Part shown: one piece after another, positions 32,152 to 43,907 of the stretch | How the letters are laid out: the number at the start of each line of letters is the position of its first letter | Numbering within the stretch: the first letter of the stretch is position 1 | Notes under the pieces: generated by a model | The model's database searches: none | Told to the model about the DNA's origin: nothing | The model's input: only the letters and a program-made list of their open reading frames with translations | Made by a program: the position numbers and the translations under genes | Assembly (NCBI GenBank): GCA_024867545.1 | Contig: JANFNE010000018.1 | Location: 1 to 64,000, forward strand | Source of the DNA: Phytopythium helicoides | Lineage: Eukaryota > Oomycota > Peronosporomycetes > Pythiales > Pythiaceae | Length of the DNA: 64,000 nt | Direction: 5' to 3'

Positions 32152-33288
32152 TCAGTTCTTCTTGTCAGCCTTGGACTTGTCGTAGGCCAAGTAAATGGTG
32201 TTGTAGCCTTCGTCGCCCTTGTGCGCATCCCAGTAGTGCTCGTAGGCAACGTCGCCGTTGAGCGGCCAGTCGTTGAGGAAGCGTTCGGCCAGGTCCGGGT
32301 TGGCCATGTACAGGCGCGCAAAGCCGACGAGGTCAGCGGCCCCGCTGCGGAGCACGCCCTCGGCCACGTCGCGCGTGAGTGCACTGTTGGCGATGACGGT
32401 TCCCTTGAACGCCTTCTTGGCGTCCAACACCGTCAGCGGCGTGACACCCTCGTTGGCGCCGATGAAGAAGCCGTCGAGCAGCGCCAGGTACGCGATCTTG
32501 TGCTCGCCCAGACGCTCGAACACGTACCGGAACATCTCGTTGTTGTCGGGACTTCCCATGCCGCCGAACACACCGTTGGGCGACAGACGCACGCCGATGC
32601 GGTCCGCAGGAAACACCGTCTTGAGTGCCTCCAGCAGCTCGTCCAGGAAGCGGTAGCGGTTCGCGAACGAACCGCCGTACTTGTCCGTGCGCTGGTTGGT
32701 GCACGACTGCAGGAACTGATCCGGCAGGTACCCGTTGCCCGCGTGGACATCAATGCCGTCGAAGCCGATCTTCTTGCCGAGCTCGGCACACTTGCGGTAG
32801 TCCTCGATGATGTCGGCGATCTCGCTGATCTCGAGCGCGCGCGCACGCTCGAACTTGACCTGCTCGCCGTCGGCGTTGCGCGTGGAGCCCGTGTCGTAGT
32901 GGGTGGCGGACGCTGACACGACCTCGTTCTTCGGGTTGAACGACGGGTGCGACTGGCGACCCATGTGCCACAGCTGCAGGAAGATCTTGCTCCCCTTGGC
33001 GTGCACGCGGTCCACGAGCGTCTTCCAGCCGGCGGCGTGCTCCTCGTTGTACAGCGCGGGTGCTCCCCACCAGCCGTAGCCCTGCTCGGACACGGCCGTG
33101 GCCTCTCCGATGAGCAGACCGGCACCCGTGCGGTTCTCGTAGTACTCGTGCATGCGCGCGATGGGGGCGCGCGTCTTGATGTCTGCGCGTGCGCGGGTCG
33201 TCGGGTTGTACACGATGCGGTTCTTGAGGGTCAGGTCCTTGGTCAGCTCGTACGGCGTGAACATCTTGTAGTCTGCGATGGCGGCCAT
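32152..33288 (-). CDS. Old Yellow Enzyme-family flavin reductase, copy 2
   Basis: 378 residues ending ADKKN. All catalytic motifs of copy 1 are present (His182, Asn185, Tyr187). The only protein change seen against the consensus is Gly18 to Asp (ELTKDLTLKN). The 5' flank carries an intact initiator (TCACTTTGCAATTTG on the - strand, 33362-33374) about 80 nt before the start codon. Confidence 0.93.
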   Translation of the reverse strand: MAAIADYKMFTPYELTKDLTLKNRIVYNPTTRARADIKTRAPIARMHEYYENRTGAGLLIGEATAVSEQGYGWWGAPALYNEEHAAGWKTLVDRVHAKGSKIFLQLWHMGRQSHPSFNPKNEVVSASATHYDTGSTRNADGEQVKFERARALEISEIADIIEDYRKCAELGKKIGFDGIDVHAGNGYLPDQFLQSCTNQRTDKYGGSFANRYRFLDELLEALKTVFPADRIGVRLSPNGVFGGMGSPDNNEMFRYVFERLGEHKIAYLALLDGFFIGANEGVTPLTVLDAKKAFKGTVIANSALTRDVAEGVLRSGAADLVGFARLYMANPDLAERFLNDWPLNGDVAYEHYWDAHKGDEGYNTIYLAYDKSKADKKN

Positions 33289-34501
33289 GGTGACTGGATT
33301 GGTTGGTTCTGTGTGTGTGTGTGTGTGTTTGCAGGCTGAAGTGCTTGTCGAGCGCGGTGCAAATTGCAAAGTGAGGGAGCGAAGCCTGGACCTTGGCAGT
33401 CGAGCGCGCGCGCGAGATGGAGTGGTGGACCAGTGTTAGCACAGGTGCATGTATGGCTTGTGCGAGCCACGAGGCGGCCGCAGACCGCGTCGCAATCCGG
33501 CAAGACACGACACGTGGTTCATTGACCTGGGTCTGTAGGCGCACCGCAATCCGTTTGGATTGCGCACGCCTTGGACGCCAACCTGCTGGTCAGTAAACAA
33601 CGCGGACTGTACCGTGCATCGAAATGCTACTGCCTGCTATGGTAGAGCTACTACTTCTTCGAAGAGTACTACGTACAGGATCACTACTACTACTATATAT
33701 ACTCTACTACTCCAGTGGACCCGACTCGATCCGACTCGACCCGACTCGACCCGACTCGGACGACGGCCGGCACCTGGGAGCATTAAGCCACCCATCCATC
33801 CACACCCACACGACCGCAACGATGCACCACGAGGAATTGACGCCGCTGGCCTTGCCACTCACCACGAGAGAAACGCGAGAGCAGTATTGGTGCATGTCCT
33901 TCGATGGACGCCATTTCAGACACTCATAGCTCGTCGCCGTCGCTAAGCTCGAGAGCCCGAGCATAGAAGTACGTACACGCTGCTCGGCAGTGACGGTAGC
34001 CATGCTGAGTGCGTGCTCCATTGTTGACGACCGCTACTTGCTAGATCATCTCGATTCGTCTCGTCTCGTCTCGTCTCGTCTCATCTCATTTCACCTCATC
34101 TTGTCAACTTGACAGTCAAGTGTGGTCACGCTCGCGCGGCAAACTGAGGCTGGTGGTGTGTTTAGAGTTTTAGATTTGCTATGCTAGATCGCTATGGTAC
34201 TCGGAGTCGGTTGGGTAGGTAAGGTTAGTGCGATGCGTGGTAAGGTAGCTAGCTACTGAGTGAGGACTGGTGCAGGCTCGACTCGGTGGTAACCTTTGAA
34301 ACGACAGTCAACAAAGCGGAAAAGAGACGGAAAGTCAGGTGTCTACTGAATATTAGCTCCTCCGTCTGCGTCATTGCGCCATCTGCCTCCGTCCGTCGTC
34401 TGCGTCTGTCCGCCATCTTTCATCGTATCGTGTATCGTAGCTTCAGGTAGCACCTCACTCTCGACTGACTAACTTGGCCTCCTCTCTCTCTTTCTCTCCA
34501 C

Positions 34502-35638
34502 TCAGTTCTTCTTGTCAGCCTTGGACTTGTCGTAGGCCAAGTAAATGGTGTTGTAGCCTTCGTCGCCCTTGTGCGCATCCCAGTAGTGCTCGTAGGCAAC
34601 GTCGCCGTTGAGCGGCCAGTCGTTGAGGAAGCGTTCGGCCAGGTCCGGGTTGGCCATGTACAGGCGCGCAAAGCCGACGAGGTCAGCGGCCCCGCTGCGG
34701 AGCACGCCCTCGGCCACGTCGCGCGTGAGTGCACTGTTGGCGATGACGGTTCCCTTGAACGCCTTCTTGGCGTCCAACACCGTCAGCGGCGTGACACCCT
34801 CGTTGGCGCCGATGAAGAAGCCGTCGAGCAGCGCCAGGTACGCGATCTTGTGCTCGCCCAGACGCTCGAACACGTACCGGAACATCTCGTTGTTGTCGGG
34901 ACTTCCCATGCCGCCGAACACACCGTTGGGCGACAGACGCACGCCGATGCGGTCCGCAGGAAACACCGTCTTGAGTGCCTCCAGCAGCTCGTCCAGGAAG
35001 CGGTAGCGGTTCGCGAACGAGCCGCCGTACTTGTCCGTGCGCTGGTTGGTGCACGACTGCAGGAACTGATCCGGCAGGTACCCGTTGCCCGCGTGGACAT
35101 CAATGCCGTCGAAGCCGATCTTCTTGCCGAGCTCGGCACACTTGCGGTAGTCCTCGATGATGTCGGCGATCTCGCTGATCTCGAGCGCGCGCGCACGCTC
35201 GAACTTGACCTGCTCGCCGTCGGCGTTGCGCGTGGAGCCCGTGTCGTAGTGGGTGGCGGACGCTGACACGACCTCGTTCTTCGGGTTGAACGACGGGTGC
35301 GACTGGCGACCCATGTGCCACAGCTGCAGGAAGATCTTGCTCCCCTTGGCGTGCACGCGGTCCACGAGCGTCTTCCAGCCGGCGGCGTGCTCCTCGTTGT
35401 ACAGCGCGGGTGCTCCCCACCAGCCGTAGCCCTGCTCGGACACGGCCGTGGCCTCTCCGATGAGCAGACCGGCACCCGTGCGGTTCTCGTAGTACTCGTG
35501 CATGCGCGCGATGGGGGCGCGCGTCTTGATGTCTGCGCGTGCGCGGGTCGTCGGGTTGTACACGATGCGGTTCTTGAGTGTCAGGCCCTTGGTCAGCTCG
35601 TACGGCGTGAACATCTTGTAGTCTGCGATGGCGGCCAT
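34502..35638 (-). CDS. Old Yellow Enzyme-family flavin reductase, copy 3
   Basis: 378 residues, the consensus sequence of the array, with all OYE motifs intact. The 5' flank has the intact oomycete initiator at about 35710-35722. The short C-terminus KKN is followed directly by spacer sequence (GAGTGGAGAGAAAGAG) not present after copy 1. Confidence 0.93.
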   Translation of the reverse strand: MAAIADYKMFTPYELTKGLTLKNRIVYNPTTRARADIKTRAPIARMHEYYENRTGAGLLIGEATAVSEQGYGWWGAPALYNEEHAAGWKTLVDRVHAKGSKIFLQLWHMGRQSHPSFNPKNEVVSASATHYDTGSTRNADGEQVKFERARALEISEIADIIEDYRKCAELGKKIGFDGIDVHAGNGYLPDQFLQSCTNQRTDKYGGSFANRYRFLDELLEALKTVFPADRIGVRLSPNGVFGGMGSPDNNEMFRYVFERLGEHKIAYLALLDGFFIGANEGVTPLTVLDAKKAFKGTVIANSALTRDVAEGVLRSGAADLVGFARLYMANPDLAERFLNDWPLNGDVAYEHYWDAHKGDEGYNTIYLAYDKSKADKKN

Positions 35639-36849
35639 GGTGACAGGATTGGTTGGTTCTGTGTGTGTGTGTGTGTTTGCAGGCTGGAGTGCTTGTCGAG
35701 CGCGGTGCAAATTGCAAAGTGAGGGAGCGAAGCCTGGGGCTCGACAGTCGAGCGCGCACACGAGATGGAGTGATGGACCAGTGTTAGCACAGGTGCATGT
35801 ATGGCTTGTGCGAGCCTCGAGGCAGCCGCAGACCGCGTCGCAATCCGGCAAGACACGACACGTGGTTCATTGACCTGGGTCTGTAGGCGCACCGCAATCC
35901 GTTTGGATTGCGCACGCCTTGGACGCCAACCTGCTGGTCAGTAAACAACGCGGACTGTACCGTGCATCGAAATGCTACTGCCTGCTATGGTAGAGCTACT
36001 ACTTCTTCGAAGAGTACTACGTACAGGATCACTACTACTACTATATATACTCTACTACTCCAGTGGACCCGACTCGATCCGACTCGACCCGACTCGACCC
36101 GACTCGGACGACGGCCGGCACCTGGGAGCATTAAGCCACCCATCCATCCACACCCACACGACCGCAACGATGCACCACGAGGAATTGACGCCGCTGGCCT
36201 TGCCACTCACCACGAGAGAAACGCGAGAGCAGTATTGGTGCATGTCCTTCGATGGACGCCATTTCAGACACTCATAGCTCGTCGCCGTCGCTAAGCTCGA
36301 GAGCCCGAGCATAGAAGTACGTACACGCTGCTCGGCAGTGACGGTAGCCATGCTGAGTGCGTGCTCCATTGTTGACGACCGCTACTTGCTAGATCATCTC
36401 GATTCGTCTCGTCTCGTCTCGTCTCGTCTCATCTCATTTCACCTCATCTTGTCAACTTGACAGTCAAGTGTGGTCACGCTCGCGCGGCAAACTGAGGCTG
36501 GTGGTGTGTTTAGAGTTTTAGATTTGCTATGCTAGATCGCTATGGTACTCGGAGTCGGTTGGGTAAGTAAGGTTAGTGCGATGCGTGGTAAGGTAGCTAG
36601 CTACTGAGTGAGGACTGGTGCAGGCTCGACTCGGTGGTAACCTTTGAAACGACAGTCAACAAAGCGGAAAAGGGACGGAAAGTCAGGTGTCTACTGAATA
36701 TTAGCTCCTCCGTCTGCGTCATTGCGTCATCTGCCTCCGTCCGTCGTCTGCGTCTGTCCGCCATCTTTCATCGTATCGTGTATCGTAGCTTCAGGTAGCA
36801 CCTCACTCTCGACTGACTAACTTGGCCTCCTCTCTCTCTTTCTCTCCAC

Positions 36850-37986
36850 TCAGTTCTTCTTGTCAGCCTTGGACTTGTCGTAGGCCAAGTAAATGGTGTT
36901 GTAGCCTTCGTCGCCCTTGTGCGCATCCCAGTAGTGCTCGTAGGCAACGTCGCCGTTGAGCGGCCAGTCGTTGAGGAAGCGTTCGGCCAGGTCCGGGTTG
37001 GCCATGTACAGGCGCGCAAAGCCGACGAGGTCAGCGGCCCCGCTGCGGAGCACGCCCTCGGCCACGTCGCGCGTGAGTGCACTGTTGGCGATGACGGTTC
37101 CCTTGAACGCCTTCTTGGCGTCCAACACCGTCAGCGGCGTGACACCCTCGTTGGCGCCGATGAAGAAGCCGTCGAGCAGCGCCAGGTACGCGATCTTGTG
37201 CTCGCCCAGACGCTCGAACACGTACCGGAACATCTCGTTGTTGTCGGGACTTCCCATGCCGCCGAACACACCGTTGGGCGACAGACGCACGCCGATGCGG
37301 TCCGCAGGAAACACCGTCTTGAGTGCCTCCAGCAGCTCGTCCAGGAAGCGGTAGCGGTTCGCGAACGAGCCGCCGTACTTGTCCGTGCGCTGGTTGGTGC
37401 ACGACTGCAGGAACTGATCCGGCAGGTACCCGTTGCCCGCGTGGACATCAATGCCGTCGAAGCCGATCTTCTTGCCGAGCTCGGCACACTTGCGGTAGTC
37501 CTCGATGATGTCGGCGATCTCGCTGATCTCGAGCGCGCGCGCACGCTCGAACTTGACCTGCTCGCCGTCGGCGTTGCGCGTGGAGCCCGTGTCGTAGTGG
37601 GTGGCGGACGCTGACACGACCTCGTTCTTCGGGTTGAACGACGGGTGCGACTGGCGACCCATGTGCCACAGCTGCAGGAAGATCTTGCTCCCCTTGGCGT
37701 GCACGCGGTCCACGAGCGTCTTCCAGCCGGCGGCGTGCTCCTCGTTGTACAGCGCGGGTGCTCCCCACCAGCCGTAGCCCTGCTCGGACACGGCCGTGGC
37801 CTCTCCGATGAGCAGACCGGCACCCGTGCGGTTCTCGTAGTACTCGTGCATGCGCGCGATGGGGGCGCGCGTCTTGATGTCTGCGCGTGCGCGGGTCGTC
37901 GGGTTGTACACGATGCGGTTCTTGAGTGTCAGGCCCTTGGTCAGCTCGTACGGCGTGAACATCTTGTAGTCTGCGATGGCGGCCAT
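36850..37986 (-). CDS. Old Yellow Enzyme-family flavin reductase, copy 4
   Basis: 378 residues, identical to copy 3 at the protein level. The initiator is intact (38064-38070 plus flanking GCAATTTG). The unit is also nearly identical to unit 3 in the spacer, including the short (CA)n run. Confidence 0.93.
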   Translation of the reverse strand: MAAIADYKMFTPYELTKGLTLKNRIVYNPTTRARADIKTRAPIARMHEYYENRTGAGLLIGEATAVSEQGYGWWGAPALYNEEHAAGWKTLVDRVHAKGSKIFLQLWHMGRQSHPSFNPKNEVVSASATHYDTGSTRNADGEQVKFERARALEISEIADIIEDYRKCAELGKKIGFDGIDVHAGNGYLPDQFLQSCTNQRTDKYGGSFANRYRFLDELLEALKTVFPADRIGVRLSPNGVFGGMGSPDNNEMFRYVFERLGEHKIAYLALLDGFFIGANEGVTPLTVLDAKKAFKGTVIANSALTRDVAEGVLRSGAADLVGFARLYMANPDLAERFLNDWPLNGDVAYEHYWDAHKGDEGYNTIYLAYDKSKADKKN

Positions 37987-39197
37987 GGTGACAGGATTGG
38001 TTGGTTCTGTGTGTGTGTGTGTGTTTGCAGGCTGGAGTGCTTGTCGAGCGCGGTGCAAATTGCAAAGTGAGGGAGCGAAGCCTGGGGCTCGACAGTCGAG
38101 CGCGCACACGAGATGGAGTGATGGACCAGTGTTAGCACAGGTGCATGTATGGCTTGTGCGAGCCTCGAGGCAGCCGCAGACCGCGTCGCAATCCGGCAAG
38201 ACACGACACGTGGTTCATTGACCTGGGTCTGTAGGCGCACCGCAATCCGTTTGGATTGCGCACGCCTTGGACGCCAACCTGCTGGTCAGTAAACAACGCG
38301 GACTGTACCGTGCATCGAAATGCTACTGCCTGCTATGGTAGAGCTACTACTTCTTCGAAGAGTACTACGTACAGGATCACTACTACTACTATATATACTC
38401 TACTACTCCAGTGGACCCGACTCGATCCGACTCGACCCGACTCGACCCGACTCGGACGACGGCCGGCACCTGGGAGCATTAAGCCACCCATCCATCCACA
38501 CCCACACGACCGCAACGATGCACCACGAGGAATTGACGCCGCTGGCCTTGCCACTCACCACGAGAGAAACGCGAGAGCAGTATTGGTGCATGTCCTTCGA
38601 TGGACGCCATTTCAGACACTCATAGCTCGTCGCCGTCGCTAAGCTCGAGAGCCCGAGCATAGAAGTACGTACACGCTGCTCGGCAGTGACGGTAGCCATG
38701 CTGAGTGCGTGCTCCATTGTTGACGACCGCTACTTGCTAGATCATCTCGATTCGTCTCGTCTCGTCTCGTCTCGTCTCATCTCATTTCACCTCATCTTGT
38801 CAACTTGACAGTCAAGTGTGGTCACGCTCGCGCGGCAAACTGAGGCTGGTGGTGTGTTTAGAGTTTTAGATTTGCTATGCTAGATCGCTATGGTACTCGG
38901 AGTCGGTTGGGTAGGTAAGGTTAGTGCGATGCGTGGTAAGGTAGCTAGCTACTGAGTGAGGACTGGTGCAGGCTCGACTCGGTGGTAACCTTTGAAACGA
39001 CAGTCAACAAAGCGGAAAAGAGACGGAAAGTCAGGTGTCTACTGAATATTAGCTCCTCCGTCTGCGTCATTGCGTCATCTGCCTCCGTCCGTCGTCTGCG
39101 TCTGTCCGCCATCTTTCATCGTATCGTGTATCGTAGCTTCAGGTAGCACCTCACTCTCGACTGACTAACTTGGCCTCCTCTCTCTCTTTCTCTCCAC

Positions 39198-40334
39198 TCA
39201 GTTCTTCTTGTCAGCCTTGGACTTGTCGTAGGCCAAGTAAATGGTGTTGTAGCCTTCGTCGCCCTTGTGCGCATCCCAGTAGTGCTCGTAGGCAACGTCG
39301 CCGTTGAGCGGCCAGTCGTTGAGGAAGCGTTCGGCCAGGTCCGGGTTGGCCATATACAGGCGCGCAAAGCCGACGAGGTCAGCGGCCCCGCTGCGGAGCA
39401 CGCCCTCGGCCACGTCGCGCGTGAGTGCACTGTTGGCGATGACGGTTCCCTTGAACGCCTTCTTGGCGTCCAACACCGTCAGCGGCGTGACACCCTCGTT
39501 GGCGCCGATGAAGAAGCCGTCGAGCAGCGCCAGGTACGCGATCTTGTGCTCGCCCAGACGCTCGAACACGTACCGGAACATCTCGTTGTTGTCGGGACTT
39601 CCCATGCCGCCGAACACACCGTTGGGCGACAGACGCACGCCGATGCGGTCCGCAGGAAACACCGTCTTGAGTGCCTCCAGCAGCTCGTCCAGGAAGCGGT
39701 AGCGGTTCGCGAACGAGCCGCCGTACTTGTCCGTGCGCTGGTTGGTGCACGACTGCAGGAACTGATCCGGCAGGTACCCGTTGCCCGCGTGGACATCAAT
39801 GCCGTCGAAGCCGATCTTCTTGCCGAGCTCGGCACACTTGCGGTAGTCCTCGATGATGTCGGCGATCTCGCTGATCTCGAGCGCGCGCGCACGCTCGAAC
39901 TTGACCTGCTCGCCGTCGGCGTTGCGCGTGGAGCCCGTGTCGTAGTGGGTGGCGGACGCTGACACGACCTCGTTCTTCGGGTTGAACGACGGGTGCGACT
40001 GGCGACCCATGTGCCACAGCTGCAGGAAGATCTTGCTCCCCTTGGCGTGCACGCGGTCCACGAGCGTCTTCCAGCCGGCGGCGTGCTCCTCGTTGTACAG
40101 CGCGGGTGCTCCCCACCAGCCGTAGCCCTGCTCGGACACGGCCGTGGCCTCTCCGATGAGCAGACCGGCACCCGTGCGGTTCTCGTAGTACTCGTGCATG
40201 CGCGCGATGGGGGCGCGCGTCTTGATGTCTGCGCGTGCGCGGGTCGTCGGGTTGTACACGATGCGGTTCTTGAGTGTCAGGCCCTTGGTCAGCTCGTACG
40301 GCGTGAACATCTTGTAGTCTGCGATGGCGGCCAT
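39198..40334 (-). CDS. Old Yellow Enzyme-family flavin reductase, copy 5
   Basis: 378 residues, identical to copy 3 in protein. One silent base change is visible near 39354 (GCCATATACAGG against GCCATGTACAGG). From this copy to copy 7 the flanking element reads GCTATTTG instead of GCAATTTG, a shared variant that groups these units. Confidence 0.93.
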   Translation of the reverse strand: MAAIADYKMFTPYELTKGLTLKNRIVYNPTTRARADIKTRAPIARMHEYYENRTGAGLLIGEATAVSEQGYGWWGAPALYNEEHAAGWKTLVDRVHAKGSKIFLQLWHMGRQSHPSFNPKNEVVSASATHYDTGSTRNADGEQVKFERARALEISEIADIIEDYRKCAELGKKIGFDGIDVHAGNGYLPDQFLQSCTNQRTDKYGGSFANRYRFLDELLEALKTVFPADRIGVRLSPNGVFGGMGSPDNNEMFRYVFERLGEHKIAYLALLDGFFIGANEGVTPLTVLDAKKAFKGTVIANSALTRDVAEGVLRSGAADLVGFARLYMANPDLAERFLNDWPLNGDVAYEHYWDAHKGDEGYNTIYLAYDKSKADKKN

Positions 40335-41551
40335 GGTGACAGGATTGGTTGGTTCTGTGTGTGTGTGTGTGTGTGTGTTTGCAGGCTGGAGTGCTTGTCG
40401 AGCGCGGTGCAAATAGCAAAGTGAGGGAGCGAAGCCTGGGGCTCGACAGTCGAGCGCGCACACGAGATGGAGTGATGGACCAGTGTTAGCACAGGTGCAT
40501 GTATGGCTTGTGCGAGCCTCGAGGCAGCCGCAGACCGCGTCGCAATCCGGCAAGACACGACACGTGGTTCATTGACCTGGGTCTGTAGGCGCACCGCAAT
40601 CCGTTTGGATTGCGCACGCCTTGGACGCCAACCTGCTGGTCAGTAAACAACGCGGACTGTACCGTGCATCGAAATGCTACTGCCTGCTATGGTAGAGCTA
40701 CTACTTCTTCGAAGAGTACTACGTACAGGATCACTACTACTACTATATATACTCTACTACTCCAGTGGACCCGACTCGATCCGACTCGACCCGACTCGAC
40801 CCGACTCGGACGACGGCCGGCACCTGGGAGCATTAAGCCACCCATCCATCCACACCCACACGACCGCAACGATGCACCACGAGGAATTGACGCCGCTGGC
40901 CTTGCCACTCACCACGAGAGAAACGCGAGAGCAGTATTGGTGCATGTCCTTCGATGGACGCCATTTCAGACACTCATAGCTCGTCGCCGTCGCTAAGCTC
41001 GAGAGCCCGAGCATAGAAGTACGTACACGCTGCTCGGCAGTGACGGTAGCCATGCTGAGTGCGTGCTCCATTGTTGACGACCGCTACTTGCTAGATCATC
41101 TCGATTCGTCTCGTCTCGTCTCGTCTCGTCTCATCTCATTTCACCTCATCTTGTCAACTTGACAGTCAAGTGTGGTCACGCTCGCGCGGCAAACTGAGGC
41201 TGGTGGTGTGTTTAGAGTTTTAGATTTGCTATGCTAGATCGCTATGGTACTCGGAGTCGGTTGGGTAAGTAAGGTTAGTGCGATGCGTGGTAAGGTAGCT
41301 AGCTACTGAGTGAGGACTGGTGCAGGCTCGACTCGGTGGTAACCTTTGAAACGACAGTCAACAAAGCGGAAAAGGGACGGAAAGTCAGGTGTCTACTGAA
41401 TATTAGCTCCTCCGTCTGCGTCATTGCGTCATCTGCCTCCGTCCGTCGTCTGCGTCTGTCCGCCATCTTTCATCGTATCGTGTATCGTAGCTTCAGGTAG
41501 CACCTCACTCTCGACTGACTAACTTGGCCTCCTCTCTCTCTTTCTCTCCAC

Positions 41552-42688
41552 TCAGTTCTTCTTGTCAGCCTTGGACTTGTCGTAGGCCAAGTAAATGGTG
41601 TTGTAGCCTTCGTCGCCCTTGTGCGCATCCCAGTAGTGCTCGTAGGCAACGTCGCCGTTGAGCGGCCAGTCGTTGAGGAAGCGTTCGGCCAGGTCCGGGT
41701 TGGCCATGTACAGGCGCGCAAAGCCGACGAGGTCAGCGGCCCCGCTGCGGAGCACGCCCTCGGCCACGTCGCGCGTGAGTGCACTGTTGGCGATGACGGT
41801 TCCCTTGAACGCCTTCTTGGCGTCCAACACCGTCAGCGGCGTGACACCCTCGTTGGCGCCGATGAAGAAGCCGTCGAGCAGCGCCAGGTACGCGATCTTG
41901 TGCTCGCCCAGACGCTCGAACACGTACCGGAACATCTCGTTGTTGTCGGGACTTCCCATGCCGCCGAACACACCGTTGGGCGACAGACGCACGCCGATGC
42001 GGTCCGCAGGAAACACCGTCTTGAGTGCCTCCAGCAGCTCGTCCAGGAAGCGGTAGCGGTTCGCGAACGAGCCGCCGTACTTGTCCGTGCGCTGGTTGGT
42101 GCACGACTGCAGGAACTGATCCGGCAGGTACCCGTTGCCCGCGTGGACATCAATGCCGTCGAAGCCGATCTTCTTGCCGAGCTCGGCACACTTGCGGTAG
42201 TCCTCGATGATGTCGGCGATCTCGCTGATCTCGAGCGCGCGCGCACGCTCGAACTTGACCTGCTCGCCGTCGGCGTTGCGCGTGGAGCCCGTGTCGTAGT
42301 GGGTGGCGGACGCTGACACGACCTCGTTCTTCGGGTTGAACGACGGGTGCGACTGGCGACCCATGTGCCACAGCTGCAGGAAGATCTTGCTCCCCTTGGC
42401 GTGCACGCGGTCCACGAGCGTCTTCCAGCCGGCGGCGTGCTCCTCGTTGTACAGCGCGGGTGCTCCCCACCAGCCGTAGCCCTGCTCGGACACGGCCGTG
42501 GCCTCTCCGATGAGCAGACCGGCACCCGTGCGGTTCTCGTAGTACTCGTGCATGCGCGCGATGGGGGCGCGCGTCTTGATGTCTGCGCGTGCGCGGGTCG
42601 TCGGGTTGTACACGATGCGGTTCTTGAGTGTCAGGCCCTTGGTCAGCTCGTACGGCGTGAACATCTTGTAGTCTGCGATGGCGGCCAT
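41552..42688 (-). CDS. Old Yellow Enzyme-family flavin reductase, copy 6
   Basis: 378 residues, identical to copy 3 in protein. The flanking promoter element is the GCTATTTG variant (initiator at 42774-42780). The (CA)n run before the start codon is longer than in copies 3-5. Confidence 0.93.
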   Translation of the reverse strand: MAAIADYKMFTPYELTKGLTLKNRIVYNPTTRARADIKTRAPIARMHEYYENRTGAGLLIGEATAVSEQGYGWWGAPALYNEEHAAGWKTLVDRVHAKGSKIFLQLWHMGRQSHPSFNPKNEVVSASATHYDTGSTRNADGEQVKFERARALEISEIADIIEDYRKCAELGKKIGFDGIDVHAGNGYLPDQFLQSCTNQRTDKYGGSFANRYRFLDELLEALKTVFPADRIGVRLSPNGVFGGMGSPDNNEMFRYVFERLGEHKIAYLALLDGFFIGANEGVTPLTVLDAKKAFKGTVIANSALTRDVAEGVLRSGAADLVGFARLYMANPDLAERFLNDWPLNGDVAYEHYWDAHKGDEGYNTIYLAYDKSKADKKN

Positions 42689-43907
42689 GGTGACAGGATT
42701 GGTTGGTTCTGTGTGTGTGTGTGTGTGTGTGTGTTTGCAGGCTGGAGTGCTTGTCGAGCGCGGTGCAAATAGCAAAGTGAGGGAGCGAAGCCTGGGGCTC
42801 GACAGTCGAGCGCGCACACGAGATGGAGTGATGGACCAGTGTTAGCACAGGTGCATGTATGGCTTGTGCGAGCCTCGAGGCAGCCGCAGACCGCGTCGCA
42901 ATCCGGCAAGACACGACACGTGGTTCATTGACCTGGGTCTGTAGGCGCACCGCAATCCGTTTGGATTGCGCACGCCTTGGACGCCAACCTGCTGGTCAGT
43001 AAACAACGCGGACTGTACCGTGCATCGAAATGCTACTGCCTGCTATGGTAGAGCTACTACTTCTTCGAAGAGTACTACGTACAGGATCACTACTACTACT
43101 ATATATACTCTACTACTCCAGTGGACCCGACTCGATCCGACTCGACCCGACTCGACCCGACTCGGACGACGGCCGGCACCTGGGAGCATTAAGCCACCCA
43201 TCCATCCACACCCACACGACCGCAACGATGCACCACGAGGAATTGACGCCGCTGGCCTTGCCACTCACCACGAGAGAAACGCGAGAGCAGTATTGGTGCA
43301 TGTCCTTCGATGGACGCCATTTCAGACACTCATAGCTCGTCGCCGTCGCTAAGCTCGAGAGCCCGAGCATAGAAGTACGTACACGCTGCTCGGCAGTGAC
43401 GGTAGCCATGCTGAGTGCGTGCTCCATTGTTGACGACCGCTACTTGCTAGATCATCTCGATTCGTCTCGTCTCGTCTCGTCTCGTCTCATCTCATTTCAC
43501 CTCATCTTGTCAACTTGACAGTCAAGTGTGGTCACGCTCGCGCGGCAAACTGAGGCTGGTGGTGTGTTTAGAGTTTTAGATTTGCTATGCTAGATCGCTA
43601 TGGTACTCGGAGTCGGTTGGGTAAGTAAGGTTAGTGCGATGCGTGGTAAGGTAGCTAGCTACTGAGTGAGGACTGGTGCAGGCTCGACTCGGTGGTAACC
43701 TTTGAAACGACAGTCAACAAAGCGGAAAAGAGACGGAAAGTCAGGTGTCTACTGAATATTAGCTCCTCCGTCTGCGTCATTGCGTCATCTGCCTCCGTCC
43801 GTCGTCTGCGTCTGTCCGCCATCTTTCATCGTATCGTGTATCGTAGCTTCAGGTAGCACCTCACTCTCGACTGACTAACTTGGCCTCCTCTCTCTCTTTC
43901 TCTCCAC